Part shown: one piece after another, positions 9,796 through 18,751 of the stretch | Layout: each line of letters opens with the position of its first letter | Position numbering within the stretch: position 1 is the first letter of the stretch | DNA from: Nocardioides marmorisolisilvae | GTDB lineage: Bacteria; Actinomycetota; Actinomycetes; Propionibacteriales; Nocardioidaceae | DNA: 64,000 nucleotides | Reading direction: 5' to 3' | NCBI RefSeq assembly: GCF_003725775.1 | Contig: NZ_RJSG01000002.1 | Coordinates: forward strand, 1,839,871-1,903,870 | Notes under the pieces: model-generated | The model's input: only the letters and a program-made list of their open reading frames with translations | The model's database searches: none | Told to the model about the DNA's origin: nothing | Translations under genes and position numbers: made by a program

Positions 9796-10533
9796 TCAGC
9801 GGGCCGCGGACAGGGCCTTGAGCCCGGAGATCAGCACGTCGACCCCGAACTCGAACCGCTCGTCACCCGTTCCGGTGGTCATCGCCTCCGCCATCCCGCT
9901 CAGCAGCGGGAACTCAGCGACCGGCAGCTCGGAGAAGACCTCGCGGACCTCGACCACGGTCTCCTCCTCGGAGGGCGCCTCGCCGATGTCGGCCATCCGC
10001 TCGCGCCAGATGTCCTCCTCGGCCGCGACGCTGCCGACGAACAGCGAGGAGACGTCCACGAACCAGGCGATGTACTGGTCCGGCACCTCCCCCGCCTTGA
10101 GCAGCCCGATCAGCCTCTCGACGACGGCGAGCATGCCGCGCTCGACCGGGATCATCCCCATCGTGCAGCGAGCCACCCCCGGGTGCGCCCGCAGGATGCC
10201 GAGCAGCGAGATCAGGCACTCGCGCAGCTGGGCGTCCCAGCGCTCCGGGTCGGGGTCCGGGATCTCCCACAGCGCGCACACCCGGCCAACGACCAGCTGG
10301 TCGAGCTCAGCCCGGTTGGCGACGTGGGCGTAGAGCGAGGCCGGCCCGGTGCCGAGCTCGCGCGCGATCGAGCGCATCGTGACCGCGTCGTACCCGTGGG
10401 TGCGCATCTGGTCGATGGCCACCGCCACGATCCGGTCCACCGACAGGCGCTCGGCGGAACGACGGCGGGTGCCGCTGCGCACGGTCGCACCGACCCGGTC
10501 ACCGGAGGCGTAGACCCTGCGCTGCTCAGCCAC
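9796..10533 (-). CDS. TetR family regulator of the divergent MFS exporter
   Basis: 245 aa. The DNA-binding domain lies near residues 30-75 (VDRIVAVAIDQMRTHGYDAV, then ARELGTGPASLYAHVANRAEL), and the rest is a long TetR_C-type ligand domain of the tetracycline-repressor subgroup. It is divergently transcribed from an MFS drug-transporter gene across 101 bp that hold four palindromic operator copies, so it very probably represses both itself and the exporter, with an exported compound as inducer. Five short tandem repeats follow the stop codon. Confidence 0.9.
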   Translation of the reverse strand: MAEQRRVYASGDRVGATVRSGTRRRSAERLSVDRIVAVAIDQMRTHGYDAVTMRSIARELGTGPASLYAHVANRAELDQLVVGRVCALWEIPDPDPERWDAQLRECLISLLGILRAHPGVARCTMGMIPVERGMLAVVERLIGLLKAGEVPDQYIAWFVDVSSLFVGSVAAEEDIWRERMADIGEAPSEEETVVEVREVFSELPVAEFPLLSGMAEAMTTGTGDERFEFGVDVLISGLKALSAAR

Positions 10534-10556
10534 GGCGCGACCCTAACAGGCGCGGC

Positions 10557-10623
10557 GAACAACGTTCTTGCATAACGAACAGTGTTCGTGTTAGAACAGC
10601 GTTCGTCAATACGAACACTGTTC
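10557..10623. promoter_or_regulatory. Four-copy TetR operator array
   Basis: Four palindromes of the form GAACANNGTTC occur at 10557-10567, 10577-10587, 10594-10604 and 10613-10623, centred 20, 17 and 19 bp apart. Copies two and four extend to CGAACA-N-TGTTCG. The array fills the intergenic region between the TetR gene and the MFS gene and ends 4 bp before the exporter's Shine-Dalgarno sequence. Spacing near two helical turns suggests cooperative loading on one face of the DNA. Confidence 0.85.
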
Positions 10624-10634
10624 GCCCAGGAGCC

Positions 10635-12083
10635 ATGATGTCCGGAACCACCGTCCCCGTGACCGCCACCGCCGTCCTCGATCCCGAGACCGGTTACCGC
10701 TACCGCTGGATGGTCCTCACCGTCGTGCTGATCGCCGACGTGATGGACCTCCTCGACGCCACCATCGCCAACCTCGCCGGCCCGTCGATCCGCGCCGACA
10801 TCGGCGGCAGCGAGACCACCCTGCAGTGGGTGCTCGCGGCGTACACGCTGACCTTCGCGGTCGGCCTGATCACCTCCGCCCGCGCCGGCGACCTCTGGGG
10901 CCGCCGCCGGCTCTTCGTGATCGGCATGGTCGGCTTCACCGTCGCCTCGCTGCTGTGCGGGCTCGCGCCGTCGGCCGGTCTGCTCATCGCCGCTCGCGCT
11001 GCCCAGGGCCTGTTCGGCGCGGTGATGATCCCCCAGGGCCTGGCCATGGTGAAGGCCAGCTTCACCGAGGCCGACCTGCAGAAGGCGTTCATCCCGTTCG
11101 GCCCGGTGATGGGTCTCGCCGCGGTGATGGGACCGATCCTGGCCGGCTTCCTGCTGCACGCCGACCTGTTCGGCAGCGGCTGGCGCTCGATCTTCTGGAT
11201 CAACGTCCCGGTCGGTGCGGTCTCCTCCTACCTCGCCCTGCGCTTCCTCCCCCGCCACCTGGAGACCGATCCAGGAGCACGCCTCGACCTGCGCGGGAGC
11301 GCCCTGCTCACGGCCGCCTCGATCACCTTGATCTACCCGCTGGTCCAGGGCCACGACCAGGGGTGGCCGGGCTGGATGTTCGGGCTCCTGGGTCTCTCCG
11401 CAGTCCTCTGGCTGACCTTCGTGGTCTCCGAGCGCCGGGCCTCGCACCCGGTGATCGAGCGCTCGCTGTTCGGCAACCGCGCCTTCGTCGGCGGGCTGGT
11501 CTTCCTCGGCACGTTCTTCACCGCGATGTCCGGCTTCATGCTGACCATCAACCTGTTCCTCCAGTACGGGTTGCACTTCACGCCGATGCACACCGGTCTG
11601 GCGCTCGCCCCCTGGGCGCTCGGGATGGCGGTCGGCGCCGCCGCCTCCGGTGCCGCGCTCGGGCCGAAGTTCGGCCGGCACGTGCTGCACGGCGGGCTGG
11701 TGCTGGTCGCCGCCGGGCTCGGCCTGGTGTGGCTGACCGTCGGCAGCAACGCGATGCACACCACCGGCTGGGACCTGGCGCTCGGGTTCTTCGTCACCGG
11801 AGTCGGCAGCGGTGCGATCTTCGCCCCGCTCTTCGACATCATCCTGGCCGACCTCGGCGACCACGAGGTCGGGACCGGCAGCGGCGTGCTCAACGCCGTC
11901 CAGCAGTTCTGCGGCGCGCTCGGTGTCGCGGTCCTCGGCTCGGTGTTCTTCCAGCTGCTGCCGGGGCACGGGTTCGCGGACTCGATCCGCGAGCTGATCG
12001 TCATCAGTGTCGGGTGCTACGCCGTCAGCTTCGCGGCCGCGTTCCTGCTCCCGATGAAGGCGCGTGAGGACGCCCTGCACTAG
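10635..12083 (+). CDS. MFS drug-resistance transporter, DHA2/EmrB-QacA type
   Basis: 482 aa with about 14 predicted transmembrane segments. The N-terminal half shows VMDLLDATIANLAGPSI, the typical D(x)4(V/I)NxA region of DHA2 exporters, followed by the WVLAAYTLTFAV segment and the loop motif ARAGDLWGRRRLF. It probably uses the proton gradient to export a toxic or signalling compound. AGGAG at 10628-10632 lies only 2 nt from the first ATG but 5 nt from the second (10638), so translation may begin at 10638. Regulation by the divergent TetR through the four-copy operator is inferred. Confidence 0.93.
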   Translation: MMSGTTVPVTATAVLDPETGYRYRWMVLTVVLIADVMDLLDATIANLAGPSIRADIGGSETTLQWVLAAYTLTFAVGLITSARAGDLWGRRRLFVIGMVGFTVASLLCGLAPSAGLLIAARAAQGLFGAVMIPQGLAMVKASFTEADLQKAFIPFGPVMGLAAVMGPILAGFLLHADLFGSGWRSIFWINVPVGAVSSYLALRFLPRHLETDPGARLDLRGSALLTAASITLIYPLVQGHDQGWPGWMFGLLGLSAVLWLTFVVSERRASHPVIERSLFGNRAFVGGLVFLGTFFTAMSGFMLTINLFLQYGLHFTPMHTGLALAPWALGMAVGAAASGAALGPKFGRHVLHGGLVLVAAGLGLVWLTVGSNAMHTTGWDLALGFFVTGVGSGAIFAPLFDIILADLGDHEVGTGSGVLNAVQQFCGALGVAVLGSVFFQLLPGHGFADSIRELIVISVGCYAVSFAAAFLLPMKAREDALH

Positions 12084-12111
12084 AGCTCCGCGAGGACCTG
12101 CCCGAACGGGT

Positions 12112-12146
12112 CAGAGCCCGGCGTCCCTGCGGGACGTCGGGCTCTG
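12112..12146. terminator. Bidirectional hairpin terminator after MFS gene
   Basis: A 16-bp stem (CAGAGCCCGGCGTCCC with GGGACGTCGGGCTCTG, one G-T wobble) and a 3-nt loop lie 28 bp after the MFS stop and 57 bp from the end of the converging small coiled-coil gene, so it can serve both. Confidence 0.85.
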
Positions 12147-12202
12147 GTGTGTCGTGTGCGACGGGGCGTGTGAGGGACGTCCCGGTGACCCGGACTGCCG
12201 GG

Positions 12203-12394
12203 TCAGGCGTTGGCGAGAACCTCTTCCGCGGACTCGCTCACCATGGAAGCGAGCGCGTCGTTCTCCTTCTGGAGGCGGACGGCGACAGCTTCGAGGTCGG
12301 CGATCCGCTGGCGAAGGAGCTGGTTCTCACGAGCGAGGCGGGCGGTGACGCGAGGGTCGGTGCCACCCATGTAGCCGAGGAGAGCCTTGGCCAT
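12203..12394 (-). CDS. Small coiled-coil protein, unknown function
   Basis: 63 aa: MAKALLGYMGGTDPRV, then a heptad-rich helix with RLARENQLLRQRIADLEA and VRLQKENDAL, an obvious short parallel coiled coil, and an acidic end. GGAGG lies 8 nt before the ATG. I recall similar small proteins with the MAKALLGY start in related actinobacteria, but no function. It is upstream of mutM only in position: the two genes are on the same strand, with mutM ending 124 bp before this start. Confidence 0.75.
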   Translation of the reverse strand: MAKALLGYMGGTDPRVTARLARENQLLRQRIADLEAVAVRLQKENDALASMVSESAEEVLANA

Positions 12395-12518
12395 GAATGT
12401 TTCCTCCGGGGAACTGGAGCGGTGTCTGGCCCGAGCGGGCCGCCTACAAGAATCTCACGGTCTGGCCGTTGGAGCAAGATCGCCGAAGGTCCCGAATGTC
12501 GGATGTGCCCGCTGCGGG

Positions 12519-13364
12519 TCAGCTCCGCCCGCGGGGCGCGGGCTGGCAGACCGGGCAGAAGTACGAGGAGCGGTTCATGAAGCTGATCCGGCGCACGGGC
12601 GTGCCGCAGCGGGAGCACGGCTCCCCCTCCTGGCCGTAGACCTCCAGCGACCGGTCGAAGTAGCCGCTCTCGCCGTTGACGTTCACGTAGAGCGCGTCGA
12701 AGGAGGTCCCTCCCTGGCCGAGGGCGGCCACCATCACCGTGCGGGCGCCCGCGAGCACGTTCTCGACGTCGCGCACCCGCAGCCGGTCACCGCGCCGCTC
12801 CCCGTGCAGCCGGGCCAGCCAGAGCGCCTCGTCGGCGTAGATGTTGCCCACCCCGGAGATCGCCGTCTGGTTCAGCAGGATCCGCTTGATGCCCGAGGCG
12901 CTGCGCCGGACCTTGCGGACGAAGGCCGCGTCGTCGAACTCGGGGTCCAGCGGGTCGCGGGCGATGTGCGTCAGCTCGGCGGGAAGCTCGGCACCACCGG
13001 GCGAGAGCGACAGGCCCCCGAACATGCGCTGGTCGACGAACCGCAGCTCGTTCTCCCCCAGGGCGAACCGGACGCGCAGGTTGCGCTCGTCGGGGGCACC
13101 GGCCGGCGGCACCAGCATCTGGCCGCTCATCCCCAGGTGACCCAGGAGCGCGTCACCGGTGTCCAGCGGCAGCCACAGGTACTTCCCGCGGCGCCGGGCA
13201 TCGGTGAAGGTGCGCCCGGTCAGCGCGGCGGCGAAGTCAGCGGGGCCGCCGGGGTGCCGGCGTACGGGACGCGGGTGCAGCACCTCCACCGAGCGGATCG
13301 GCTGTCCCAGGACGTGCCGTTCCAGGCCGCGTCGGACGACCTCGACCTCGGGGAGCTCAGGCAC
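12519..13364 (-). CDS. mutM: Formamidopyrimidine-DNA glycosylase
   Basis: 281 aa. The N-terminus [15 protein letters not shown] carries the catalytic Pro2 and Glu3. The lysine-containing MSGQML loop and the H2TH helix region ([15 protein letters not shown]) follow, and the C-terminus has a zinc finger with four cysteines (CSRCGTP and CPVCQ). The enzyme removes oxidised purines such as 8-oxoguanine by a glycosylase/AP-lyase mechanism. The start overlaps the end of rnc by 8 bp, so the two are probably co-translated, as in other actinobacteria. Confidence 0.98.
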   Translation of the reverse strand: MPELPEVEVVRRGLERHVLGQPIRSVEVLHPRPVRRHPGGPADFAAALTGRTFTDARRRGKYLWLPLDTGDALLGHLGMSGQMLVPPAGAPDERNLRVRFALGENELRFVDQRMFGGLSLSPGGAELPAELTHIARDPLDPEFDDAAFVRKVRRSASGIKRILLNQTAISGVGNIYADEALWLARLHGERRGDRLRVRDVENVLAGARTVMVAALGQGGTSFDALYVNVNGESGYFDRSLEVYGQEGEPCSRCGTPVRRISFMNRSSYFCPVCQPAPRGRS

Positions 13365-14082
13365 CAGCGACTTCGGCCGGGAGCTCCTCGACCAGCGTGC
13401 TGTACGCCGACTCGGCGGCCTGCTGCTCGGCTTCCTTCTTGGACCGGCCGACGCCGTGCCCGTGCAGCCGGTCGGCCACCCGCACCTGCGCGGTGAAGGT
13501 CTTCATGTGGTCGGGGCCCTCGTCCTCGATGAGGTACGTCGGGACGCCCAGGTCGTGCTCGGCGCAGAACTCCTGGAGGCTGGTCTTCCAGTCCAGGCCG
13601 GCGCCGAGCGCCGCGGCCGCCTCGAGCAGCGGGTCGAAGAGCAGGTGGATCAGCTCGGCGGCGGTGGTGTGCCCACCGGAGAGGAACGCGGCGCCGATGA
13701 CGGCCTCCACGGTGTCCGCGAGGATCGAGGCCTTGTCGTGGCCCCCCGTGGACTCCTCGCCCTTGCCGAGCAGGATGTGCGGGCCGAGCCCGATGGTGCG
13801 GGCCACGTCGGCCAGCGCGCGCGCGTTCACGACGGCGGCGCGCAGCTTGGCCAGCCGGCCCTCGGAGAGGTCCGGGTGGGTGCGGTAGAGCGTCTCGGTG
13901 ATCACCACGCCGAGCACCGAGTCGCCGAGGAACTCCAGGCGCTCGTTGGTCGGCAGACCACCGTTCTCGTAGGCGTACGAGCGGTGCGTGAGGGCAAGCT
14001 CCAGCAGCTCGGGACTCAGGACAGGGTCTCCGAGCGCTGCACGCAGGTCCGGGTAGGTCCGGGACCCGTCGGCCTGCGTCAC
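13357..14082 (-). CDS. rnc: Ribonuclease III
   Basis: About 241 aa. The RNase III signature [16 protein letters not shown] is near residue 45, with the catalytic acidic residues there and in [13 protein letters not shown] double-stranded RNA-binding domain occupies the last 70 residues ([18 protein letters not shown] through [16 protein letters not shown]). It processes rRNA precursors and other duplex RNAs. The open frame runs back into rpmF, so I chose GTG 14082, 14 bp after the rpmF stop. No clear Shine-Dalgarno is visible, and this start is the least certain part. Confidence 0.95.
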   Translation of the reverse strand: MTQADGSRTYPDLRAALGDPVLSPELLELALTHRSYAYENGGLPTNERLEFLGDSVLGVVITETLYRTHPDLSEGRLAKLRAAVVNARALADVARTIGLGPHILLGKGEESTGGHDKASILADTVEAVIGAAFLSGGHTTAAELIHLLFDPLLEAAAALGAGLDWKTSLQEFCAEHDLGVPTYLIEDEGPDHMKTFTAQVRVADRLHGHGVGRSKKEAEQQAAESAYSTLVEELPAEVAGA

Positions 14083-14096
14083 TGCGTCAGCAGACG

Positions 14097-14282
14097 TCAG
14101 ATGACCTGACGACGGTCGGCCTTGGCGCCGTACTGACCGCACTCCGGGCACGCGCGGTGCGGCAGGTGCTTGGAACCGCAGGCCGGGTTGGTGCAGGTCA
14201 CCAGCGACGGCGCAACAGCCTTCCAGGCCGAGCGACGGTGGCGCGTGTTGCTGCGCGACATCTTCCGCTTCGGGACAGCCAC
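14097..14282 (-). CDS. rpmF: 50S ribosomal protein L32
   Basis: 61 aa beginning at GTG 14282 with [20 protein letters not shown], the canonical L32 start. The [20 protein letters not shown] segment contains four cysteines for zinc (C+ form). Upstream in-frame codons are not part of the family. It follows the DUF177 gene by 19 bp, a linkage conserved across bacteria, and precedes rnc. Confidence 0.97.
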   Translation of the reverse strand: MAVPKRKMSRSNTRHRRSAWKAVAPSLVTCTNPACGSKHLPHRACPECGQYGAKADRRQVI

Positions 14283-14301
14283 GATGTACTCCTCGTTGTC
14301 T

Positions 14302-14865
14302 TCAGTCTTCGTCTGTTGCTGCGAGGTCCTGCAGCGCGGCCCATCGTGGATCGACGGGCTCGGTGTGCCGGTGGTCCGGGTCGTCCGCCAGGCGCGCACC
14401 GCACTCGGTGCACAGTCCCGGACAGTCGTCCTGGCACAACGGCTGGAACGGCAGTGCGAGCACCACCGCGTCCCGCAGCACCGGTTCGAGGTCGATCAGG
14501 TCTCCCTCGGTCCGGCGGACATCGGTCTCCTCGTCGTCGTCGCTGGCTGCGGCGGCGTCACGGGAGTCGTCGTAGAGGTACAGCTCCTGGATGTCGATCG
14601 TGATCTCGTCCTCGATCGGCTCCAGGCACCGTGCGCACTCGCCCTCCAGCTCGGCCGTTGCCGTTCCGGTGACCAGCACTCCCTCCATGACCGCCTCGAG
14701 CCGCAGGTCGAATTCGACCTCCGAGCCCTCGGGCACGCCCAGGATTTCGATGCCTAGCTCTGCAGGGGCTTCAGCGGTGAGTGTCACCGTGCGCTGGGAC
14801 CCCGGGCGGCGGCCGAGCTCGCGTGTATCGAGCACGAGCGGCGCTCTCGGGTCGAGATTGCGCAA
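14302..14865 (-). CDS. DUF177/YceD family protein
   Basis: 187 aa. The family core is visible as [20 protein letters not shown] near residue 70 and the Cys motif [16 protein letters not shown] near 145. YceD/DUF177 proteins are linked to 23S rRNA maturation and sit next to rpmF in most bacteria, including here. The first codon is probably TTG at 14865, with GGAAG 7 nt upstream. The linker near residue 105 is strongly acidic (DDDEETD). Confidence 0.92.
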   Translation of the reverse strand: MRNLDPRAPLVLDTRELGRRPGSQRTVTLTAEAPAELGIEILGVPEGSEVEFDLRLEAVMEGVLVTGTATAELEGECARCLEPIEDEITIDIQELYLYDDSRDAAAASDDDEETDVRRTEGDLIDLEPVLRDAVVLALPFQPLCQDDCPGLCTECGARLADDPDHRHTEPVDPRWAALQDLAATDED

Positions 14866-14955
14866 GGTTTCACTTCCGTTGGAGCTCTTCAGAACCTACG
14901 GGAGTCTATCTGCACGGGCGTTTCGGGGCCAATCGGCGCCCGGAGCTGCCCGAGG

Positions 14956-15471
14956 TCAGCGCTCGAGGTGGTCCGGGAGGACGATGTCGTGCACGTCGGA
15001 GTCGTCGCCCAGGCGGTGGGAGTGGCCCCCGGAGAGCTGCGCACGGCCCTTGCGGACCAGCTCCAGGGTGCGCTCCAGGGTGAGCTCGAAATTGGCCAGC
15101 TTGCCCTCGACGTACTCGTCGGTCTCCGCCCGCAGGCTGGCGGCCTCGCGGGCGGCGGCCTGCTGCACCTCGACCGCGCGCTCGCTGGCGAGCTGGTAGA
15201 CGCTGGTGTCGGAGACCAGGGCCTCGCTCTGCATCCGGGCCTGCCGCAGGATCTCCTCGGCCTCCTCGGAACCGGAGGCGACGACGGCCGCACGGTCACC
15301 GACCACCTCGGTGGCCTCGGAGAGCGTCTTGTCGATGACCCGCTCGAGGTCGTCGAGCATCGCGTGGAAGTCGGAGCGGTTGATCATCACCGATGCGGAC
15401 ATCGGGACCGACCGGGCCTCGTCGACCGCCCGGCGCAGCGCGTCCAGGCGCGAGGTGACGTCGTCCTTCAC
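14956..15471 (-). CDS. SepIVA-like coiled-coil division protein (DivIVA-related)
   Basis: 171 aa, mostly helical with heptad character (residues about 30-145, e.g. EILRQARMQSEALV, AAREAASLRAETDEYVEGKL). Position between the DUF177 gene and coaD matches the mycobacterial locus Rv2926c-Rv2927c, where Rv2927c is SepIVA, a DivIVA-domain protein of septation and polar growth. The link rests on synteny and coiled-coil pattern. The start is GTG at 15471, overlapping the coaD stop in a GTGA. Confidence 0.75.
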   Translation of the reverse strand: MKDDVTSRLDALRRAVDEARSVPMSASVMINRSDFHAMLDDLERVIDKTLSEATEVVGDRAAVVASGSEEAEEILRQARMQSEALVSDTSVYQLASERAVEVQQAAAREAASLRAETDEYVEGKLANFELTLERTLELVRKGRAQLSGGHSHRLGDDSDVHDIVLPDHLER

Positions 15472-15971
15472 CGGCCACCCCCCGCAGCGCGCTCGGCGAG
15501 CCGGGAGGTCAGCCGCTCCAGCACGAAGGGCGGCACCAGGCGCGAGACGTCGCCTCCGAAGGTGGCCACCTCCTTGACCAGGGACGACGCCAGGAACGAG
15601 TACTCGGGGCTGGTCGGGATGAATACGGTCTCCACGTCGACCAGCGAGGAGTTCATCTGAGCCATCTGGAGCTCGTAGTCGAAGTCGCTCACGGCGCGCA
15701 GGCCCTTCACGATGGCGCCGATGCCGTTCTCCTCGCAGAACGTGGTCAGCAGGCCGTCGAACCCGGCGACGGTGACGTTGGGGAAGTCCGAGCAGGCCTT
15801 CTCGAGCATCTCGATGCGCTCCTCGGCGGTGAACAGCCGGGCGCTCGCCTTCGCCTTGTTCACGCCGATGGCGACCACGACCTCGTCGAAGAGGTTCGAG
15901 GCCCTCGAGATGATGTCGATGTGTCCGTTGGTCACGGGATCGAAGGATCCCGGACAGACCGCCTTCCGCAC
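15468..15971 (-). CDS. coaD: Phosphopantetheine adenylyltransferase
   Basis: About 167 aa. CPGSFDPVTNGHIDII contains the T/HxGH nucleotidyltransferase motif, and VKGLRAVSDFDYELQMAQMN and EYSFLASSLVKEVA are family blocks. It adenylates 4'-phosphopantetheine, the penultimate step of coenzyme A synthesis. Start options are GTG 15971 (family-length, chosen) and GTG 15995, which would overlap the rsmD stop in a GTGA and add eight residues. The stop overlaps the next gene by 4 bp. Confidence 0.96.
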   Translation of the reverse strand: MRKAVCPGSFDPVTNGHIDIISRASNLFDEVVVAIGVNKAKASARLFTAEERIEMLEKACSDFPNVTVAGFDGLLTTFCEENGIGAIVKGLRAVSDFDYELQMAQMNSSLVDVETVFIPTSPEYSFLASSLVKEVATFGGDVSRLVPPFVLERLTSRLAERAAGGGR

Positions 15972-15991
15972 TGCGTCCACACCCCTGTCGT

Positions 15992-16585
15992 TCACGACCG
16001 GTCCCCCGGCGCCGATTCGTCTTCCTCCTCGGCGCGGCGAAGGTACCAGAGCAACGTCTCGCCGTACTTCTTCTGGCGGATCGGCCCCAGCCCGGTCGGC
16101 CATGCAGGCTCCACGCTACGCGCCGAGCGCTCCAGGACGACAGGTGCGCCCGGATTGAGCCAATCGTTCTCGACCAGCAGCCGCAGCGCCTCGACCACCT
16201 CGTCCTCGGTCATCGGGTACGGCGGGTCGAGGAACGCCACGTCGTACGGCGCGTGCGGCCGACCCGCGAGGGCCCGGGCCACCGGGTGCGCGATCACCTC
16301 CACCTCGAAGCCCAGGGTGCGGGCGTTCGTGGCGATCAGTGCGGCGGTGCGGCGGTCGGACTCGACCGCGGTGACGGCCGCTGCACCGCGCGAGGCCGCC
16401 TCCAGGCCGACAGCGCCGGAGCCGGCGTACAGGTCCAGCACCCGCAGCCCGTGCAGGGAGCCGAGCTCGGCCTCGAGAGCGGAGAACAGCGCCTCGCGGA
16501 CCCGGTCCGAGGTCGGCCGGGTGGCGTCGCCGGTCGGGGTCTGGAGCCTGCGGCCCTTGGCGGAGCCGCCGATGATGCGCGTCAT
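15992..16585 (-). CDS. rsmD: 16S rRNA (guanine966-N2)-methyltransferase RsmD
   Basis: 197 aa. RIIGGSAKGRRLQTP at the start, the SAM-binding motif VLDLYAGSGAVGLEA near 50, and the catalytic FLDPPYPM near 118 (D/N-PPY of amino-methyltransferases) identify it. It methylates G966 of 16S rRNA. The ATG overlaps the recG stop in an ATGA. recG-rsmD-coaD order is conserved in actinobacteria. Confidence 0.97.
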   Translation of the reverse strand: MTRIIGGSAKGRRLQTPTGDATRPTSDRVREALFSALEAELGSLHGLRVLDLYAGSGAVGLEAASRGAAAVTAVESDRRTAALIATNARTLGFEVEVIAHPVARALAGRPHAPYDVAFLDPPYPMTEDEVVEALRLLVENDWLNPGAPVVLERSARSVEPAWPTGLGPIRQKKYGETLLWYLRRAEEEDESAPGDRS

Positions 16586-18744
16586 CCCTTCTCCAGGAAC
16601 TCTGCCTGGTCGGAGTCCTCGACGGCGCGCACCGCAGCGAGCAGTCCCGGCGCCGCACCCAGGTCCGGATCGGCCAGCAGGTACGCGGTCGCGGTGTCGC
16701 GGGCGGCCACGATGACGTCCTCGTCCTGGACCACCGAGAGCAACCGCAGTGCCGACCGCTTGCCGCTCTGCTGGACGCCGAGGACGTTGCCCTCGCGGCG
16801 TTGCTCGAGGTCGATCCGGGACAGCTCGAACCCGTCACGGGTGCCCGCGACCGCGGTCAGGCGCTCCATCGAGACCGACTCCGGCGCCGCCGTGGTGACC
16901 AGCAGGCAGAGTCCCGCGTGACCGCCGCGGCCGATCCGCCCCCGCAGCTGGTGCAGCTGGGAGACCCCGAAACGCTCGGCGTCGAGGATCACCATCACCG
17001 TCGAGTTCGGGACGTCGACGCCGACCTCGATCACCGTCGTGGAGACCAGCACGTCCACCTCGCCCGCGGCGAAGGCCTGCATCACCGGGTCCTTGTCGTC
17101 GGGCGACATCCGGCCGTGCAGCATCTCGACCCGCAGCCCGGTCAGCGGGCCGGCGACCAGGTCGGGCGCGAGCTCCTCGACCGAGAACAGGTCCGGCGCA
17201 TCCTCGGCCGGCGGCTCGTCACCGATCCGGGAGCAGACGACGTAGGCCTGCCGGCCGTTGCCGACCTCTTCACGGATCCGCGCCCAGGCTCGATCGAGCC
17301 AGGCCGGCTGGGTGCGCACCGGCACCACGCTGGTCTGCACGTCCCCGCGTCCGGCCGGCAGCTCGGCCAGCGTCGAGGTGTCCAGGTCGCCGAAGACCGT
17401 CATCGCCACGGTGCGCGGGATCGGGGTCGCGGTCATCACCAGCACGTGCGGTGGCGTGCCGGCCTTGCTGGTCAGGGCGGCGCGCTGCTCGACGCCGAAC
17501 CGGTGCTGCTCGTCGACCACCACCAGGCCGAGGTCGAAGAACTGCACCTTCTCCTCCAGCAGCGCGTGGGTACCGATGACGATCCCGGCCTCGCCGCTGG
17601 CGGCGTCGAGCATGGCCTCGCGGCGCGCGGCCGTGCCCATCGAGCCGGTCAGCAGCGCGACGCGGGTGGCGCCCTCGGCGGCACCGAGGCGACCGCCCTC
17701 GCCCAGGTCGCCGAGCATCGCGGAGATCGAGCGCAGGTGCTGGCTGGCCAGCACCTCGGTCGGCGCCAGCAGCGCGGCCTGGCCGCCGGCGTCGACGACC
17801 TGGAGCATCGCGCGGAGGGCGACCAGCGTCTTGCCGGAGCCGACCTCGCCCTGGAGCAGCCGGTGCATCGGGTGCCCGCCGGCCAGCTCGTCGGCGATCT
17901 CGTCGCCGATCCGCTCCTGCCCGGCGGTCAGGGTGAACGGCAGCCGCTGGTCGAACCGGTCGAGCAGGCCACCGGTGGTGATCGGGCGCGGCGTCGCCGG
18001 CTCGGCCCGGTGCTCGGCCCGGCGCATCGCGAGAACCATCTGCGTCACGAACGCCTCGTCGAACTTCAACCGTTTCCGTGCCGCCCCGAGCTGGCCGTGG
18101 TCATCCGGTCGGTGGATCCAGCGCAGCGCCTGGGCGCGACTGATCAGGTCGCCGCGCACCGCGTCGGGCAGCGACTCGGGGATCTCGTCGATCAGGTCGA
18201 GAGCCAGCCCGATCGTCTCCTCGAGCGCCCAGCTGTCGATCTTGCCGACCACCGGGTAGACCGGGATCAGGTCCGGCATCTTGGCCAGCGCCTCGTTCGC
18301 GTCGCCCTCCGCGCCGTACATCCGGTAGTTCGGGTTGTTCAGGTCCCAGCGGTGGTTGAACCACTTGAGCTTGCCCGAGAACATCCCGATCGCACCGGGG
18401 CTGAACAGGTTCTTGTGGAAGTTGGCGATCCCCGCCGACTTCGCGAAGAACGTCATCGCCAGGGTGCCGCCCTCGCCCTTGACCTGTAGCAGGACCCGGT
18501 ACGCCGTCCGGCGGGTGCGCTTGTCCTGGTAGGTCTTCAGCTCCGAGCTGACCACCTGGCCCACCATCGAGATGAAGTCGCCCTCGACCAGGTCGTCGAG
18601 CTCGCTGAGCCGGCCCTTGTCGACGTAGGTGCGCGGGTAGTGGCCGAGCAGATCGCCGACGGTCGCGAAGCCCGTCTCCTTCTCCACGTCCTTGGCCTTC
18701 TTGCCGCCGAGCGAGGACAGCGGCGTGTCCCAGGTGATCCTCAC
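16582..18744 (-). CDS. recG: ATP-dependent DNA helicase RecG
   Basis: 720 aa. An N-terminal wedge/OB domain (about 1-250) is followed by helicase motifs: the Walker A LLQGEVGSGKT, motif II as VVVDEQHRFG, VMTATPIPRT, and the C-terminal helicase half ending in HQLRGRIGRGGHAGLCLL. RecG regresses stalled forks and processes Holliday and R-loop structures. The open frame runs further upstream, but GTG 18744 starts the family sequence (RITWDTPLSSLGG), 7 bp after the fakA stop. Confidence 0.97.
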   Translation of the reverse strand: MRITWDTPLSSLGGKKAKDVEKETGFATVGDLLGHYPRTYVDKGRLSELDDLVEGDFISMVGQVVSSELKTYQDKRTRRTAYRVLLQVKGEGGTLAMTFFAKSAGIANFHKNLFSPGAIGMFSGKLKWFNHRWDLNNPNYRMYGAEGDANEALAKMPDLIPVYPVVGKIDSWALEETIGLALDLIDEIPESLPDAVRGDLISRAQALRWIHRPDDHGQLGAARKRLKFDEAFVTQMVLAMRRAEHRAEPATPRPITTGGLLDRFDQRLPFTLTAGQERIGDEIADELAGGHPMHRLLQGEVGSGKTLVALRAMLQVVDAGGQAALLAPTEVLASQHLRSISAMLGDLGEGGRLGAAEGATRVALLTGSMGTAARREAMLDAASGEAGIVIGTHALLEEKVQFFDLGLVVVDEQHRFGVEQRAALTSKAGTPPHVLVMTATPIPRTVAMTVFGDLDTSTLAELPAGRGDVQTSVVPVRTQPAWLDRAWARIREEVGNGRQAYVVCSRIGDEPPAEDAPDLFSVEELAPDLVAGPLTGLRVEMLHGRMSPDDKDPVMQAFAAGEVDVLVSTTVIEVGVDVPNSTVMVILDAERFGVSQLHQLRGRIGRGGHAGLCLLVTTAAPESVSMERLTAVAGTRDGFELSRIDLEQRREGNVLGVQQSGKRSALRLLSVVQDEDVIVAARDTATAYLLADPDLGAAPGLLAAVRAVEDSDQAEFLEKG

Positions 18745-18751
18745 CGGGCGA

